Shown: positions 1-7,821, counted from the first letter of the stretch. The stretch: DNA of 64,000 nucleotides from an uncultured Bryobacterales bacterium (GCA_951813065.1 CATOTH010000003.1:1-64000), one strand, 5' to 3'. The notes: generated by a model from the sequence alone, not told the origin. Numbers and translations are program-made.

Positions 1-958
1 CCCGGGTCGGCAGGATCCGCATGCGCACCGTGTTGCCGGCCAGACAGGCCCACAGCCAAGACTTCGGCTTCTGTCGCCCGCTCGGCGGCGGGTCCTTGTT
101 GTCGTCCCCGCCCGCGGCCAGCCACTGCACCGGCCAGGAGGTCTCGTCCGCCTGGGCCACCGGCTGCTGCTGTTGGTACTCCCCGATCGCCGCGTCCAGC
201 GGCTCGAACAGCTGCGCGAGCCGCCGCAGCCCCGTCGACAGCGTCGACTGCGGCACGCGCAGCCCCAGTGCCGCCAGATCCCGGGCCACCGCCGCCTGCG
301 GACGGAACAGCGCGTAGACCTGCACCAGACACCAGGCCCACACACTGGTGCCCAACTGGCTGGTGCCCAGCCGGGGAGCCGGCGGGGCGCTCACCGGCCG
401 GGCTGAGCCACAGTCGCAGTCCGGACAATAGCGCTGGCGCACCACCTTGCGTACCAGCGCGTTCCAGGCCAGCTCGTACAGCCAACTGATCTTGTGCCCG
501 CACGCTACGTAGGCGGTGCCGCAGTCCGCACAGCGGCGCTCCTGCTCGGGCACGTCCAGCCACTCGAACACCACCGGCAGGTCGGGCCGCTGCTCGCGCG
601 GCGGGGTCGGCGAACCCGGTTGCCGCCCGCGCTGCCTGCGCGGCCGGACCGCCGGATCCTTGCTCGCGGGCTGCTCCGGCGCGGGCGTTGCGGTCGCTGG
701 CGGGTCGGCCGACCGCTCGGCAGCGACTCCGGCCGTCGCGGACGGGTCGTCCCCGCCCGCTGGCGTGGCCTCGCTCTTGCGTCCGAACAGCGACCGTTGC
801 AGGTTCGCCAACTGGGCTTGCAGCCCAGCTTCCCGTTCCTGCGCAGCCTGCAAGTCGGACTGCGCAGCGTCGAGTGCGCGTTGGAGTTGCTCACAGCGAG
901 CGCACGCGGGCCGCCCCCCGACTGGCTGTCCTTGCTTGCTGGATTTCGTCCTGCCCAC
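1..958 (-). CDS. IS66-family transposase (TnpC-like), C-terminal end beyond window
   Basis: DDE transposase of an IS66-type element; only the N-terminal 319 codons lie in the window, and the reading frame stays open to the window edge. Translating the minus strand from a GTG at 958 gives a basic leader, a leucine-rich coiled coil (CEQLQRALDAAQ), the sequence RSLFGRKSE, a proline-rich linker, a zinc-finger block (CADCGTAY then YCPDCDC) and the start of the catalytic domain. That domain begins with a QADETSW motif near residue 270, the expected position of the first catalytic Asp. An in-frame stop lies just upstream of the GTG, so the start is bounded. No tnpA/tnpB accessory genes are visible upstream (960-1220). 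The IS ends could not be placed. Assignment rests on recognised motifs only. Confidence 0.85.
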   Translation of the reverse strand, partial: MGRTKSSKQGQPVGGRPACARCEQLQRALDAAQSDLQAAQEREAGLQAQLANLQRSLFGRKSEATPAGGDDPSATAGVAAERSADPPATATPAPEQPASKDPAVRPRRQRGRQPGSPTPPREQRPDLPVVFEWLDVPEQERRCADCGTAYVACGHKISWLYELAWNALVRKVVRQRYCPDCDCGSARPVSAPPAPRLGTSQLGTSVWAWCLVQVYALFRPQAAVARDLAALGLRVPQSTLSTGLRRLAQLFEPLDAAIGEYQQQQPVAQADETSWPVQWLAAGGDDNKDPPPSGRQKPKSWLWACLAGNTVRMRILPTR

Positions 959-1219
959 AACGACCGGGCTGACCGCCCGATCCTACGATGGCAAGGTGGG
1001 CGAGGCAAAGTCAAGTGCTCAGCCGATATTTTCTTGCTTGCCCATCGAGCCCTGCCCGACGCCATCCACCCGTCCCATCGACGCCGACCGGTTGCTCCTC
1101 CGGCTGCCCCGGAACTCCTTGCCTCAGCGTTGAGCTTGCCGCCGAAATCCGGTGCGCCTGCCTCTGCGCTACTCTCGTGGTTCTGCGTCAGAGCCTAACT
1201 GTAGCGCCCCGAAACCTGA

Positions 1220-1417
1220 ATGCTTACGCGCAAGGTGACGGTGCGTGCGACCGTGGGGGCCCGCGAGCGCCAGCGCTGGGACGAGCTGATGGGCGCCCAT
1301 CACTACCTGCCCTTTCGTACCCTCGTGGGGCGCAGCATGCGACACGTCGCGGTGCTGGGGGAGCGCTGGCTCGCACTGGTTGGCTGGCAAGCGGGCGCGT
1401 TCAAGCTGCGGCCCACG
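1220..1417 (+). pseudogene. DruA-like (DUF4338) fragment, N-terminal part only
   Basis: About 65 codons matching the N-terminus of the DUF4338 domain of the large transposase at 19819-21663. Shared landmarks include RWDELMGAHHYL (RWNELMRQHHYL in the other copy), RHVAVLGERWLALVGW and AGAFK. Similarity stops near 1413. The open frame runs on to 1504, but the tail is unrelated and appears to be sequence of the adjoining IS1380-type element. It is therefore a remnant cut by that insertion; no remaining part is seen on the far side of the IS. DUF4338 is the domain of the Druantia anti-phage protein DruA, but no Druantia partner genes are present. Confidence 0.75.
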
Positions 1418-1488
1418 ACGCAAACAAGGCCAGCAATACAAGAAATGGCCGTGACCTTGAGCCTATCGAGAAATATCTGCCGAAAAAA

Positions 1489-1555
1489 GGTGGCGGCCTC
1501 GTAGTTGGTGTATGATTTCTTAGCCCAAACCAACACCAACTACGAGGACGCCACC
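1489..1555. repeat. 23-bp near-perfect inverted repeat ahead of tnpA
   Basis: Arms 1489-1511 and 1533-1555 are complementary at 22 of 23 positions with a 21-nt loop. The right arm ends 3 nt before the ATG at 1559. In RNA this would be a very stable hairpin over the ribosome-binding region of the transposase. Such hairpins in other IS elements limit translation from read-through transcripts; that role here is inference. Confidence 0.8.
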
Positions 1556-1558
1556 GCC

Positions 1559-2935
1559 ATGAAACGTAGCAGAAAGGAGACCCAAGGGAAAGCCTCGAGG
1601 ACCCTCAACGTACAGTTCGACGAACAACCACTCACCTTGTTCTCCGGCCTCGTCGTATTCCAGCGCTTGTTCATCTACCTCGGGCTCAAGGAAAAGCTCC
1701 GGCACTGCTTTCGTCACCTGACAGGTCATCGCGCTTACACACACCATCTCGTCGTACTGTTGCTCATCGTGCACCGAATTCTCGGCTTTCGTGGCCTGCG
1801 AGACTTCCAGTGCTACCGTCACGACGAAATGGTCAAACGAACAGTGGGCCTGAAGATCCTCCCCGACGTCTCCACTGTCAGCCGTCGCCTTGCCAGCGCC
1901 GACACCGCCAGTGTCGACCGACTACGCGGCGTCAACCGCTCCCTCGTCCTCGACCGCCTGACACAAGACCACGCTTCGCCGATCACCCTGGATTTTGACG
2001 GCTCGGTGTTGAGCACGAAACGCCATGCCGAAGGCACTGCGGTGGGCTTCAACAAGAAAAAGAAGGGTCTGCGAAGCTACTATCCATTGTTTGCCACCAT
2101 CGCCCAGACCCACCAAGTCTTCGACTTTCATCATCGCTCCGGCAATGTGCATGATTCCAACGGCGCCGAACCCTTTATTCAACAGTGTTTGGACAGGATT
2201 CGCGAGGTCTTGCCCATCACGCCTGTCGAGTCACGAATGGACAGCGCGTTCTTCAGCGACGAACTCATCGCTCGTCTCCACCGAGAGCAGGTGGAGTTCA
2301 CGATTTCTGTGCCCTTCGAGCGGTTCACGGAGCTGAAGTCGATGCTTGCAAGCTGCAACGATTGGTCGCGTATCAATCCCCAGCTGAGCTTTTTCGAGGC
2401 GACGTGAAAGCCAAAGAGCTGGTCTCGATTCGATCGATTCATCTTCGTGCGCAAGCGGGTGCGGCGCCAGCACAAGGAACCCATTCAACTCGACCTGTTC
2501 ATTCCGTACGAGCATGACTATGAGTTCAAGGTGATCGTGACGAACAAGAAGGGGCGCACGGCAAGGTCGGTGGTTGCATTCCACGAGGGTCGCGGGTCTC
2601 AGGAAAGCATCTTTGCGGAGCTGAAATCGCAATGTCATATGGATGCCATCCCCGTGAAGACGAGAGTGGGCAACCAGATCTGCCTGCTCTCGGCGTTGCT
2701 TGCCCAAAATCTCGGTCGTGAGCTTCAGATGACTGTCCACCGCCCGCAACGCGGAACGACGGCCAAGCGTTCGCCCTGCTGGATTTTCAACAAGATCGAA
2801 ACAATACGGAATAGATGGATGCGTCGTGCCGGGCGGCTGATTCATCCGGGAAACCACTCGATTCTGTCGATCAACGTGAACGCCGGAATCGAAGAAGAGA
2901 TGAGGCGCTATCTCGATGCACTTCAGCCAGTGTAA
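1559..2935 (+). pseudogene. IS1380-family transposase with in-frame stop at 2405
   Basis: DDE transposase of the IS1380 family, about 459 codons from the ATG at 1559, the usual family length. Family landmarks are TLFSGLVVFQRLF near the N-terminus, an SPITLDFDGSVL block (first catalytic Asp), and a C-terminal VIVTNKKGRTARSVV ... EGRGSQESIFAELK block with the final Glu. A TGA at 2405-2407 interrupts the frame after FFEAT; the same frame continues without shift as KPKSWSRFDRFIFVRKR. Family members usually read W-x-P-x-SW here, so a single TGG-to-TGA change is the likely lesion. Other genes in the window end normally at TGA, so recoding is unlikely. The element should be immobile unless helped in trans. 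Confidence 0.85.
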
Positions 2936-2943
2936 AGATTTTT

Positions 2944-2958
2944 TGCAACGCTAGGGTA
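2944..2958 (+). repeat. Left copy of 15-bp perfect inverted repeat
   Basis: TGCAACGCTAGGGTA. Its exact reverse complement is at 3954-3968. This copy also forms the right end of the IS1380-type element. The pair brackets the cupin/4-TM gene. Confidence 0.85.
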
Positions 2959-2963
2959 GATAC

Positions 2964-3869
2964 ATGCATTTAATTAGAAAATCTGACGCATCACTCGTAG
3001 AAAAAGAAACAGAATTAAGGCGATATTATCTGCCTGATCGAGATCCTTTAGAAGTTATAGAAACTTGGATGGAGCCGAACACCTCACAGGAAGCTCACTA
3101 CCATCAAGTCGTTCAAGAAGCGATGCTTGTACTAGAAGGAGAGGTGTTCGTTGAAGAGACAGTATCGGGTCAATCCAATCATCAAACGTTAAATGCCGGT
3201 GATTTCGTTGTTTTCGATCGTGGAATTTCTCACAGAATTGCAAACAATTCATGTGTTCATGCGAGAATTCTTCATCTCAAGTTTCTCGGCGAGAGGAAAG
3301 ATCGAACTCTATTTGTTGAAGACAAGAACGATGCATCATATAGGCAGAAATTAACAGCATCTGAAATTGAAATCTATACACAGGACTATCGCCATTTTGA
3401 CAGCATGATTTGGCAAGTTCCTGCTTGGTCTAGTGCAATTTTCAGCTTTTCGATAACTATCGCATTTTTGTTACTTGCAAATAGTGCAGAAATTGAAAAT
3501 TTATTGCCTTCAATCAATGCAAGAATTTCTGCTTCTATATTCCTATTTCTTGTATTCGTAATCCTGTTGCTATTGCTAAATGTCTTTCTACGCTTCCGAT
3601 TACACCAGCGCGCGGCAATTCGACCTAAACGGCGAAATATTCCTTCTCCGCGGTACATGCTGCCAGGTCAAACGTCGCTACTGCTAATTCTTTTTATCGA
3701 GGTGGCTGTGATTTTGTGTTTTTTTCTAATCACTGTCGGGTTTGAGCTTATGTGCGCAATAGGAGTAGCAGTCATGTTTCTCGTTTTAGGCTTCGGCTAT
3801 GTAGAAAGATCGGTACGACAACTTTCATCTTCTCTTAGGGCTAGCCCGAAAAACTCTCCAAGGGGGTAG
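2964..3869 (+). CDS. Cupin domain fused to four transmembrane segments, AT-rich
   Basis: Protein of 301 residues with no family I can name. Residues 30-105 form a cupin barrel: H45-x-H47, E52 and G59 of motif 1, and a second motif ending at H90 (GDFVVFDRGISH), so a metal site looks intact. Residues 154-280 hold four hydrophobic segments (about 154-172, 188-209, 238-260, 262-280) with a basic loop between the second and third (RPKRR). The second half resembles small multi-TM proteins of the SLATT/effector kind only in general layout. The gene is visibly AT-rich against its GC-rich surroundings, uses AT-ending codons, and sits alone between inverted repeats among IS remnants, so recent transfer is likely. 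Function unknown; a cupin-sensed membrane effector or channel is speculation. Confidence 0.75.
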   Translation: MHLIRKSDASLVEKETELRRYYLPDRDPLEVIETWMEPNTSQEAHYHQVVQEAMLVLEGEVFVEETVSGQSNHQTLNAGDFVVFDRGISHRIANNSCVHARILHLKFLGERKDRTLFVEDKNDASYRQKLTASEIEIYTQDYRHFDSMIWQVPAWSSAIFSFSITIAFLLLANSAEIENLLPSINARISASIFLFLVFVILLLLLNVFLRFRLHQRAAIRPKRRNIPSPRYMLPGQTSLLLILFIEVAVILCFFLITVGFELMCAIGVAVMFLVLGFGYVERSVRQLSSSLRASPKNSPRG

Positions 3870-4293
3870 AAAAAGGCTGCTTTCGGTGGCATAACGGATG
3901 TGTGATCAATCGTTTAGGCCAAGCGTGGAGGAGGCAGCCTTGAAGACACAGTGTACCCTAGCGTTGCATAAATTCTGTGTCCAGCGACATAATTAGAATT
4001 GCGCGGCGGCAAGAATAGTTGTCGCCGGCCACGCGCCGCTGCCCGGCTGGCATCGGACGGACCGCAACAGCTAGCACCTACCGGGCACGGCAGCGCTTCC
4101 CGTCGATCAGCGGTCGGCCTGCTCCGCGGTGTAATCCCCCATCAACCAACTGATCGTAGTCGTACCTAAAGGCCATCCCCAGCTCGCGGCCGCCGCCCGT
4201 AGCTTGCACACCACCTAGCGATCGGGGTGCAGATCAAGGCTTATTCTGTGGCCGCTCGCGCACCGCGCTACATCCTCGCCCCCGTGTTCACCT
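3870..4293. other. Intergenic stretch without recognisable gene
   Basis: No supported gene. It holds an 8-bp inverted repeat AAGGCTGC/GCAGCCTT (3873-3880 and 3934-3941) just after the cupin gene, with a loop too long for an ordinary terminator, and the IS1380-type end at 3957. The remainder (3980-4290) looks like decayed sequence; I see no protein similarity in any frame. Confidence 0.5.
3954..3968 (-). repeat. Right copy of 15-bp perfect inverted repeat
   Basis: TACCCTAGCGTTGCA, the exact reverse complement of 2944-2958. The likeness to the IS right end continues inward with few mismatches (3969-3978), so this is probably an IS1380-type terminal repeat left by a lost or rearranged copy. Confidence 0.85.
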
Positions 4294-4512
4294 TCACGGC
4301 ACCCGGCGGTTTTCCCGTCTTCTGCGCAACCTCTTCAATGAGGCCCAGCAGGAATACAGAACAACGGCCGTACCGAAAACGCGGATGGGTACATCAAGGA
4401 CGGCCAGAGCCGGAATGGGATCTGTTCCAAAGTAGACCAGGATCATTCCGACATAGAGAAGCAGCATCCCTTTCATCGAGCTAAGGAATGTCTTCCTCTC
4501 AGCCGCCTCCAT
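4294..4512 (-). CDS. Small two-TM membrane protein, third gene of ankyrin operon
   Basis: Hypothetical protein of about 72 residues. Two hydrophobic stretches (MLLLYVGMILVYF and VFGTAVVLYSCWASL) are followed by a very basic C-terminus (KRLRRRRENRR), which suggests an inner-membrane protein with the tail in the cytoplasm. The ATG at 4512 is chosen because GGAG lies 6 nt ahead; in-frame ATGs at 4518, 4524 and 4578 are possible. It overlaps the end of the upstream gene (stop at 4499) in another frame, implying translational coupling. Function unknown; the small size leaves some doubt. Confidence 0.5.
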   Translation of the reverse strand: MEAAERKTFLSSMKGMLLLYVGMILVYFGTDPIPALAVLDVPIRVFGTAVVLYSCWASLKRLRRRRENRRVP

Positions 4513-4984
4513 CGCCATCTCCATCGTCGGATCCACCGTCGTCGGTGTTGCCGGAATCAACGATATCGTTGATTCCATCGATTATAAGCAAGATGCCCCC
4601 ACCAACGACAGCGGTAGTGGTAGACCAGACTCCAGCGGTCACCAATGGCGTCGTCACTGGAGCCGCTGGACCACTGCCGACAGCAACCGCTCCGGTCGTT
4701 ACCAGGGCGGCAATTACTGCACCGGTAGCCCCAGCGGCACCAGTAAGGATCTTGAGACCACCGATAGCGGCCTGCCCCCAGTTCCTACCTTCCTCTTCCT
4801 CTTCCTCTTCCTCTGCTTCCTCATCGGCCTGTTTCTGAGCCTCTTCATCTTCGAGACAATCCTCGTAGTCTTGCCAGTCGCTGTCATCATCCGTAGATGG
4901 TGGAGTGCACTTGGCAACTGCTGGGGGAGCTGCGACTAGGCCAAACACCAGGAGCAGCGAAGCGAGCAGTGTGAATCTCGTCAT
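4499..4984 (-). CDS. Secreted acidic, glycine-rich hypothetical protein
   Basis: 161 residues with a clear signal peptide (LLASLLLVFGLVAAPPAVA). The mature part opens with an acidic low-complexity region containing a run of Glu encoded by a hexanucleotide repeat, then a Gly/Ala/Thr/Val-rich hydrophobic region (about residues 75-140) able to insert in or pack against membranes, and ends in an Asp/Gly tail. The start is firm: ATG at 4984 follows the stop of the ankyrin gene by 2 nt, with GGAGGT overlapping that stop. No family recognised. The layout (acidic head, glycine-zipper-like hydrophobic region) recalls some secreted toxins or surface anchors, but that is only a resemblance. Confidence 0.65.
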   Translation of the reverse strand: MTRFTLLASLLLVFGLVAAPPAVAKCTPPSTDDDSDWQDYEDCLEDEEAQKQADEEAEEEEEEEEGRNWGQAAIGGLKILTGAAGATGAVIAALVTTGAVAVGSGPAAPVTTPLVTAGVWSTTTAVVGGGILLIIDGINDIVDSGNTDDGGSDDGDGDGGG

Positions 4985-4986
4985 GG

Positions 4987-5712
4987 CTACCTCCGGGAGT
5001 CACGCTCTGCGGCGTCAGGATCCCCTGCTGGATCGACCAGGGCCAAGCTGTTCTTGACCATGGCCTGGGCCTGTTGCAGGGAGAGCTCCGGCCAGATGAT
5101 CGATGCCATCCGTGCCGCGGCGCTGCGGTACTCCTCGGATCGGGTCGATCCATGGCGCACACGCAGCACTTGCAGGCCGTGCTTGAACTGCATGGCCTTC
5201 GGCAGGTTGTCGACCATGTCCCTGTCGAACTGCGAGACGCCGTGAGTCGCACCGTACTCCTCAAGCATCTCGGCAATGTTTTCCCGACCGGCCGTCCTGG
5301 CGATCGTTAGCAAGGTCAGTCCGCTCGGGAACACCTTCTTCGCATCCCCGCCTCTGACCAGTAGAAGATCGACGACCCCGGGGGAGGCAGACAGCACGGC
5401 CGTGTCCATCGCGCTTACGCCCGAGGAAGGGGTGAAGTTCGGATCGGCGCCAAAGCGCAGCAACAGGGCGGTCATTCTCAGGGACCGATCTTCATGGCGA
5501 TGGTCCGGAACCACCGCGTTGTGAAGCGGGGTCATACCCCGGTTGTCTACCGTGTTGACTGCCATGCCGGATTCCAGCATGGACCTCGCATCGTCCATTT
5601 GTCCGAGGCTCGCTGCCTTGTGCAACGGGTACGGCTCGGCAGCCGCACCCAGGGAAACGGCGAACGCGACAATCACTGCGAACGTCGCTAGTTTTCCGAT
5701 TTTCAAGTTCAT
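4987..5712 (-). CDS. Periplasmic/secreted ankyrin-repeat protein
   Basis: 241 residues: signal peptide (ATFAVIVAFAVSLGAAA, residues 8-25) and four to five ankyrin repeats over residues 28-155, with the hallmarks PLHKAASLG, MTPLHNAV, LLLRFGADPN and LLLVRGGDAK. The C-terminal part (about 160-241) is helical-looking without assignment. First gene of a three-gene operon on the minus strand with 4984-4499 and 4512-4294. Ankyrin proteins exported to the periplasm often bind or neutralise a partner made by the neighbouring gene; that role here is inference. It is transcribed divergently from the integrase at 5951, across a 238-bp region holding palindromes. Confidence 0.8.
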   Translation of the reverse strand: MNLKIGKLATFAVIVAFAVSLGAAAEPYPLHKAASLGQMDDARSMLESGMAVNTVDNRGMTPLHNAVVPDHRHEDRSLRMTALLLRFGADPNFTPSSGVSAMDTAVLSASPGVVDLLLVRGGDAKKVFPSGLTLLTIARTAGRENIAEMLEEYGATHGVSQFDRDMVDNLPKAMQFKHGLQVLRVRHGSTRSEEYRSAAARMASIIWPELSLQQAQAMVKNSLALVDPAGDPDAAERDSRR

Positions 5713-5766
5713 TGCTTGTCTCCTTACTCCGGTCGTTGGAAGCGACCTTGTGGACGATCATATTTG

Positions 5767-5790
5767 GCTCGATAACCCTATTTATCGAGC
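5767..5790. repeat. Core-site-like palindrome upstream of integrase
   Basis: GCTCGATAA-CCCTAT-TTATCGAGC: perfect 9-bp arms around a 6-bp spacer, the geometry of a tyrosine-recombinase crossover site. The central ATAACCCTAT (5772-5781) recurs in reverse complement at 5943-5952, overlapping the integrase start codon. It could instead be a hairpin or operator for the divergent promoters. Confidence 0.6.
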
Positions 5791-5950
5791 ATGATAGGAT
5801 GGGTTTCAAAGGCTCTCCGGACCTCCTGATCGGCGGCCTGGCGGGACGCAGCGGTCGCTCAGGGGCCGAATTCGGACTCTGATGGCAGTTTTTCCGCGAG
5901 TTCCGCCATTTTTTCCGGAAATTGCGCGATAATGCGCTTGACATAGGGTT

Positions 5951-6958
5951 ATGACGCACGGAAGCGAGATCGCCCGCCGCGAATCCCTGGCGGCGGGGCT
6001 GTCCGCCGCCGAACGGGACCGGGTGCGGCAGGCCCTCTCGGACGCCCTGGCGCCCAACACCCGGCGCGCCTACCTGGGCCACTGGGACGCCTTCCGCGCC
6101 TGGGCCGAGGGGCAGGGCTACGCCTCCGCGCCCGCGGCCCCCGAAACCGTGGCAGCCCACCTGGCCGCCATCGCCGGGACCGCCGGAGCCTCCACGCTCA
6201 AGGTCCGCCGCGCCGCCATCAGAGCGGCCCACCGGGCCGCGGGATTGCCGGACCCGACCGCGAGCGAGCTGGTCAGGCGGGCGCTCTCCGGCCTGGTCAA
6301 GCGGACGTCCAGACCCGTCAGCCAGGCCGCCCCGCTCACCGCCACCGCCCTGGCCGCGATCCGGGCAACAGCCTGTCTCCGGCGGACTGGCGGGCAACTA
6401 CGCCGGCGGCGCGAGACCGCGGACACCGCCCGCCGGCGGGGCCGCGCCGACATCGCCCTGTGCGGCGTCATGCGTGACGCCCTGCTGCGCCGCGAGGAGG
6501 CCGCCGCCCTGACCTGGGCCGACATCGCCTGGGAGGACGACGGCAGCGGACGGCTGACGATCCGCCGCTCCAACACCGACCCCGAGGCCAGCGGGACAGT
6601 GCAGTACCTCGGTCCCCCTACCATGCAGGACCTGGCCACCCTCAAGCCCCCGGACTCCCGGCCCGGCGACAGCGTGTTCAGCATCAGCGGCTCGCAGGTC
6701 AGCCGGCGCATCGCCGCCGCCGCGCGCGCGGCCGGGCTGGGGAACGGCTTCAGCGGCCACAGCCCGCGCGTCGGCATGGCCCAGGACCTCGCCGCTGCCG
6801 GTGTCGGCCTGCCCGAGTTGATGCAGGCCGGCCGCTGGAGCACCAGCGCCATGCCCGCCCTCTACGTCCGCGCCCAGTCCGCCGGCCGCGGCGCCGTCGC
6901 CAAATACCACGCTGATTCCGCCGACAGCAGCAGCGGCATGAGTGAGGTAGCCCGTTGA
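5951..6958 (+). CDS. Tyrosine recombinase (phage-type integrase)
   Basis: 335 residues. The N-terminal SAM-like core-binding domain (NTRRAYLGHWDAFRAWAEGQGY, about 35-60, then LAAIAG) is followed by a catalytic domain with the first Arg in ALLRREEAAAL, the HxxR box as HSPR, the W of AGRW in place of the second His, and the nucleophile Tyr in ALYVR. The beta-hairpin that normally reads RRSKTD reads RRSNTD here, so the usual Lys is Asn. The gene is very GC-rich. It lies between the ankyrin operon (divergent) and a truncated second integrase (convergent). It may act on the palindromes just upstream. Activity is uncertain because of the Lys change. Confidence 0.85.
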   Translation: MTHGSEIARRESLAAGLSAAERDRVRQALSDALAPNTRRAYLGHWDAFRAWAEGQGYASAPAAPETVAAHLAAIAGTAGASTLKVRRAAIRAAHRAAGLPDPTASELVRRALSGLVKRTSRPVSQAAPLTATALAAIRATACLRRTGGQLRRRRETADTARRRGRADIALCGVMRDALLRREEAAALTWADIAWEDDGSGRLTIRRSNTDPEASGTVQYLGPPTMQDLATLKPPDSRPGDSVFSISGSQVSRRIAAAARAAGLGNGFSGHSPRVGMAQDLAAAGVGLPELMQAGRWSTSAMPALYVRAQSAGRGAVAKYHADSADSSSGMSEVAR

Positions 6959-7174
6959 CGGGCATGAGAATCGAGGGGCGAGGCTGCAGACGATTGTTCG
7001 GCCGGCGGTGCGTCATGGGGGGCGCGTGACGAGTGCGATATAAGGCACTTCCCCTTTCGTGGCGGTCGTACCAGTTTTCCCGGACGGTTCGTACATCTGA
7101 TGCTGCGAGGATTGCGGCAGCGTACGGAAGGAGCAGGCTCACTGGGGATCGCGCAAGTGCGTCTGCAAGCGGTG

Positions 7175-7795
7175 TCACTTCACCCCGCGCTGGTGTAGGT
7201 GACGCAGGAAGCTGCGCAGCGCCGTGACAGCCTGCTTGCAGCGCGACGTGCCAAGACGGTCGGCGAGGCCAAGGACGAACTGGTTGGCATCGCGGCCCGA
7301 AAGCCTCTCCAACTCGATGGGACTCTCGCCAAAGCGCTCGCAGACGAAGGCGCGTGCGACCGGCAGGTAGCAGTCGATCGTGGTTCGGCTGAGACCGCGC
7401 TCATTGACGAGCAATCGTTCGTAGGTGTGCATGATCCGATCCAACGGACTGTCGTCATTGGGAGGGGGAGAGGCGGGAGGAATGCAGCCGTTCTCTCGCA
7501 AGTAGGCCAGCAATTGGCGGCCGGTCGCTGCCTCTCCGTGACGCGAGCTGCGCCGCAGTTCGCGAGTCTGCAGGAAAGCTTCCATGCACCGCCCGTCAAG
7601 CGCTGTGACGTCGAGACCTTTGTGCTCGATCCAGGCTCCGAAATCGCAGACGGTTGCAAGCTTTAGTCTGGCGAAGTAGCGTGAGCACCCCTGTGTCGCC
7701 AGCTGGTCCGCGAATCCATTGAGATGCAGGGCCAGCGGACCCGCGCGAACCCGCAGGCGGCTTCGTGACGGGGAAGAAAGGAGTTTGATGAACAT
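7175..7795 (-). pseudogene. Truncated tyrosine recombinase, N-terminal half only
   Basis: 206 residues ending at RSFLRHLHQRGVK, just after the core-binding (SAM-like) domain, where integrases of this type pass into the catalytic domain. An earlier block (GLSRTTIDCYLPVARAFV) also matches that family. No R, HxxR or Tyr motif follows in any frame between 6960 and 7174, so the catalytic half has been lost. Proteins of this design are common in multi-integrase (RIT-like) elements; no other members of such a trio are present. The GGAATA palindrome cluster (7822-7972) lies just upstream of its start. Confidence 0.75.
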
Positions 7796-7821
7796 ATCCT
7801 CTTCATGGTCATAGAAGATCA

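Larger units (their letters stand above)
1412..2955 (+). mobile_element. IS1380-type insertion sequence (ends tentative)
   Basis: The element contains the broken transposase at 1559-2935. The right end is placed at 2955, where the minus strand begins CCTAGCGTTGCAAAAAATC. The left end is placed near 1412, where DruA homology stops and a looser match (CCCACGACGCAAACAA) occurs. A much better match to the right end lies at 3957 (CCTAGCGTTGCATAAATTCTG), on the far side of the next gene, so a second element end is present nearby. No target duplication could be found; boundaries are uncertain by tens of bases. Confidence 0.5.

Noticed and set aside
1220-1417. A Druantia defence system
   Set aside because: No DruB-E or DruHE-type helicase genes anywhere in the window; the other DUF4338 copy belongs to a transposon.
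1220-1504. The whole 94-codon frame as a real DruA-like gene
   Set aside because: Only the first 65 codons match DUF4338; the tail reads into IS sequence and the catalytic remainder is missing.
2405-2407. TGA as selenocysteine or recoded Trp in the IS1380 transposase
   Set aside because: Genes throughout the window end at TGA, no SECIS-like structure stands out, and transposases do not use selenocysteine; a nonsense mutation is simpler.
5492-6397. 301-codon minus-strand open frame opposite the integrase
   Set aside because: GC-rich composition gives long antisense frames; it overlaps the recognised integrase and the ankyrin gene start and has no family motifs.
7175-7795. A complete RIT-type recombinase trio
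   Set aside because: Only one intact integrase and one N-terminal fragment are present, in opposite orientation and of different types.
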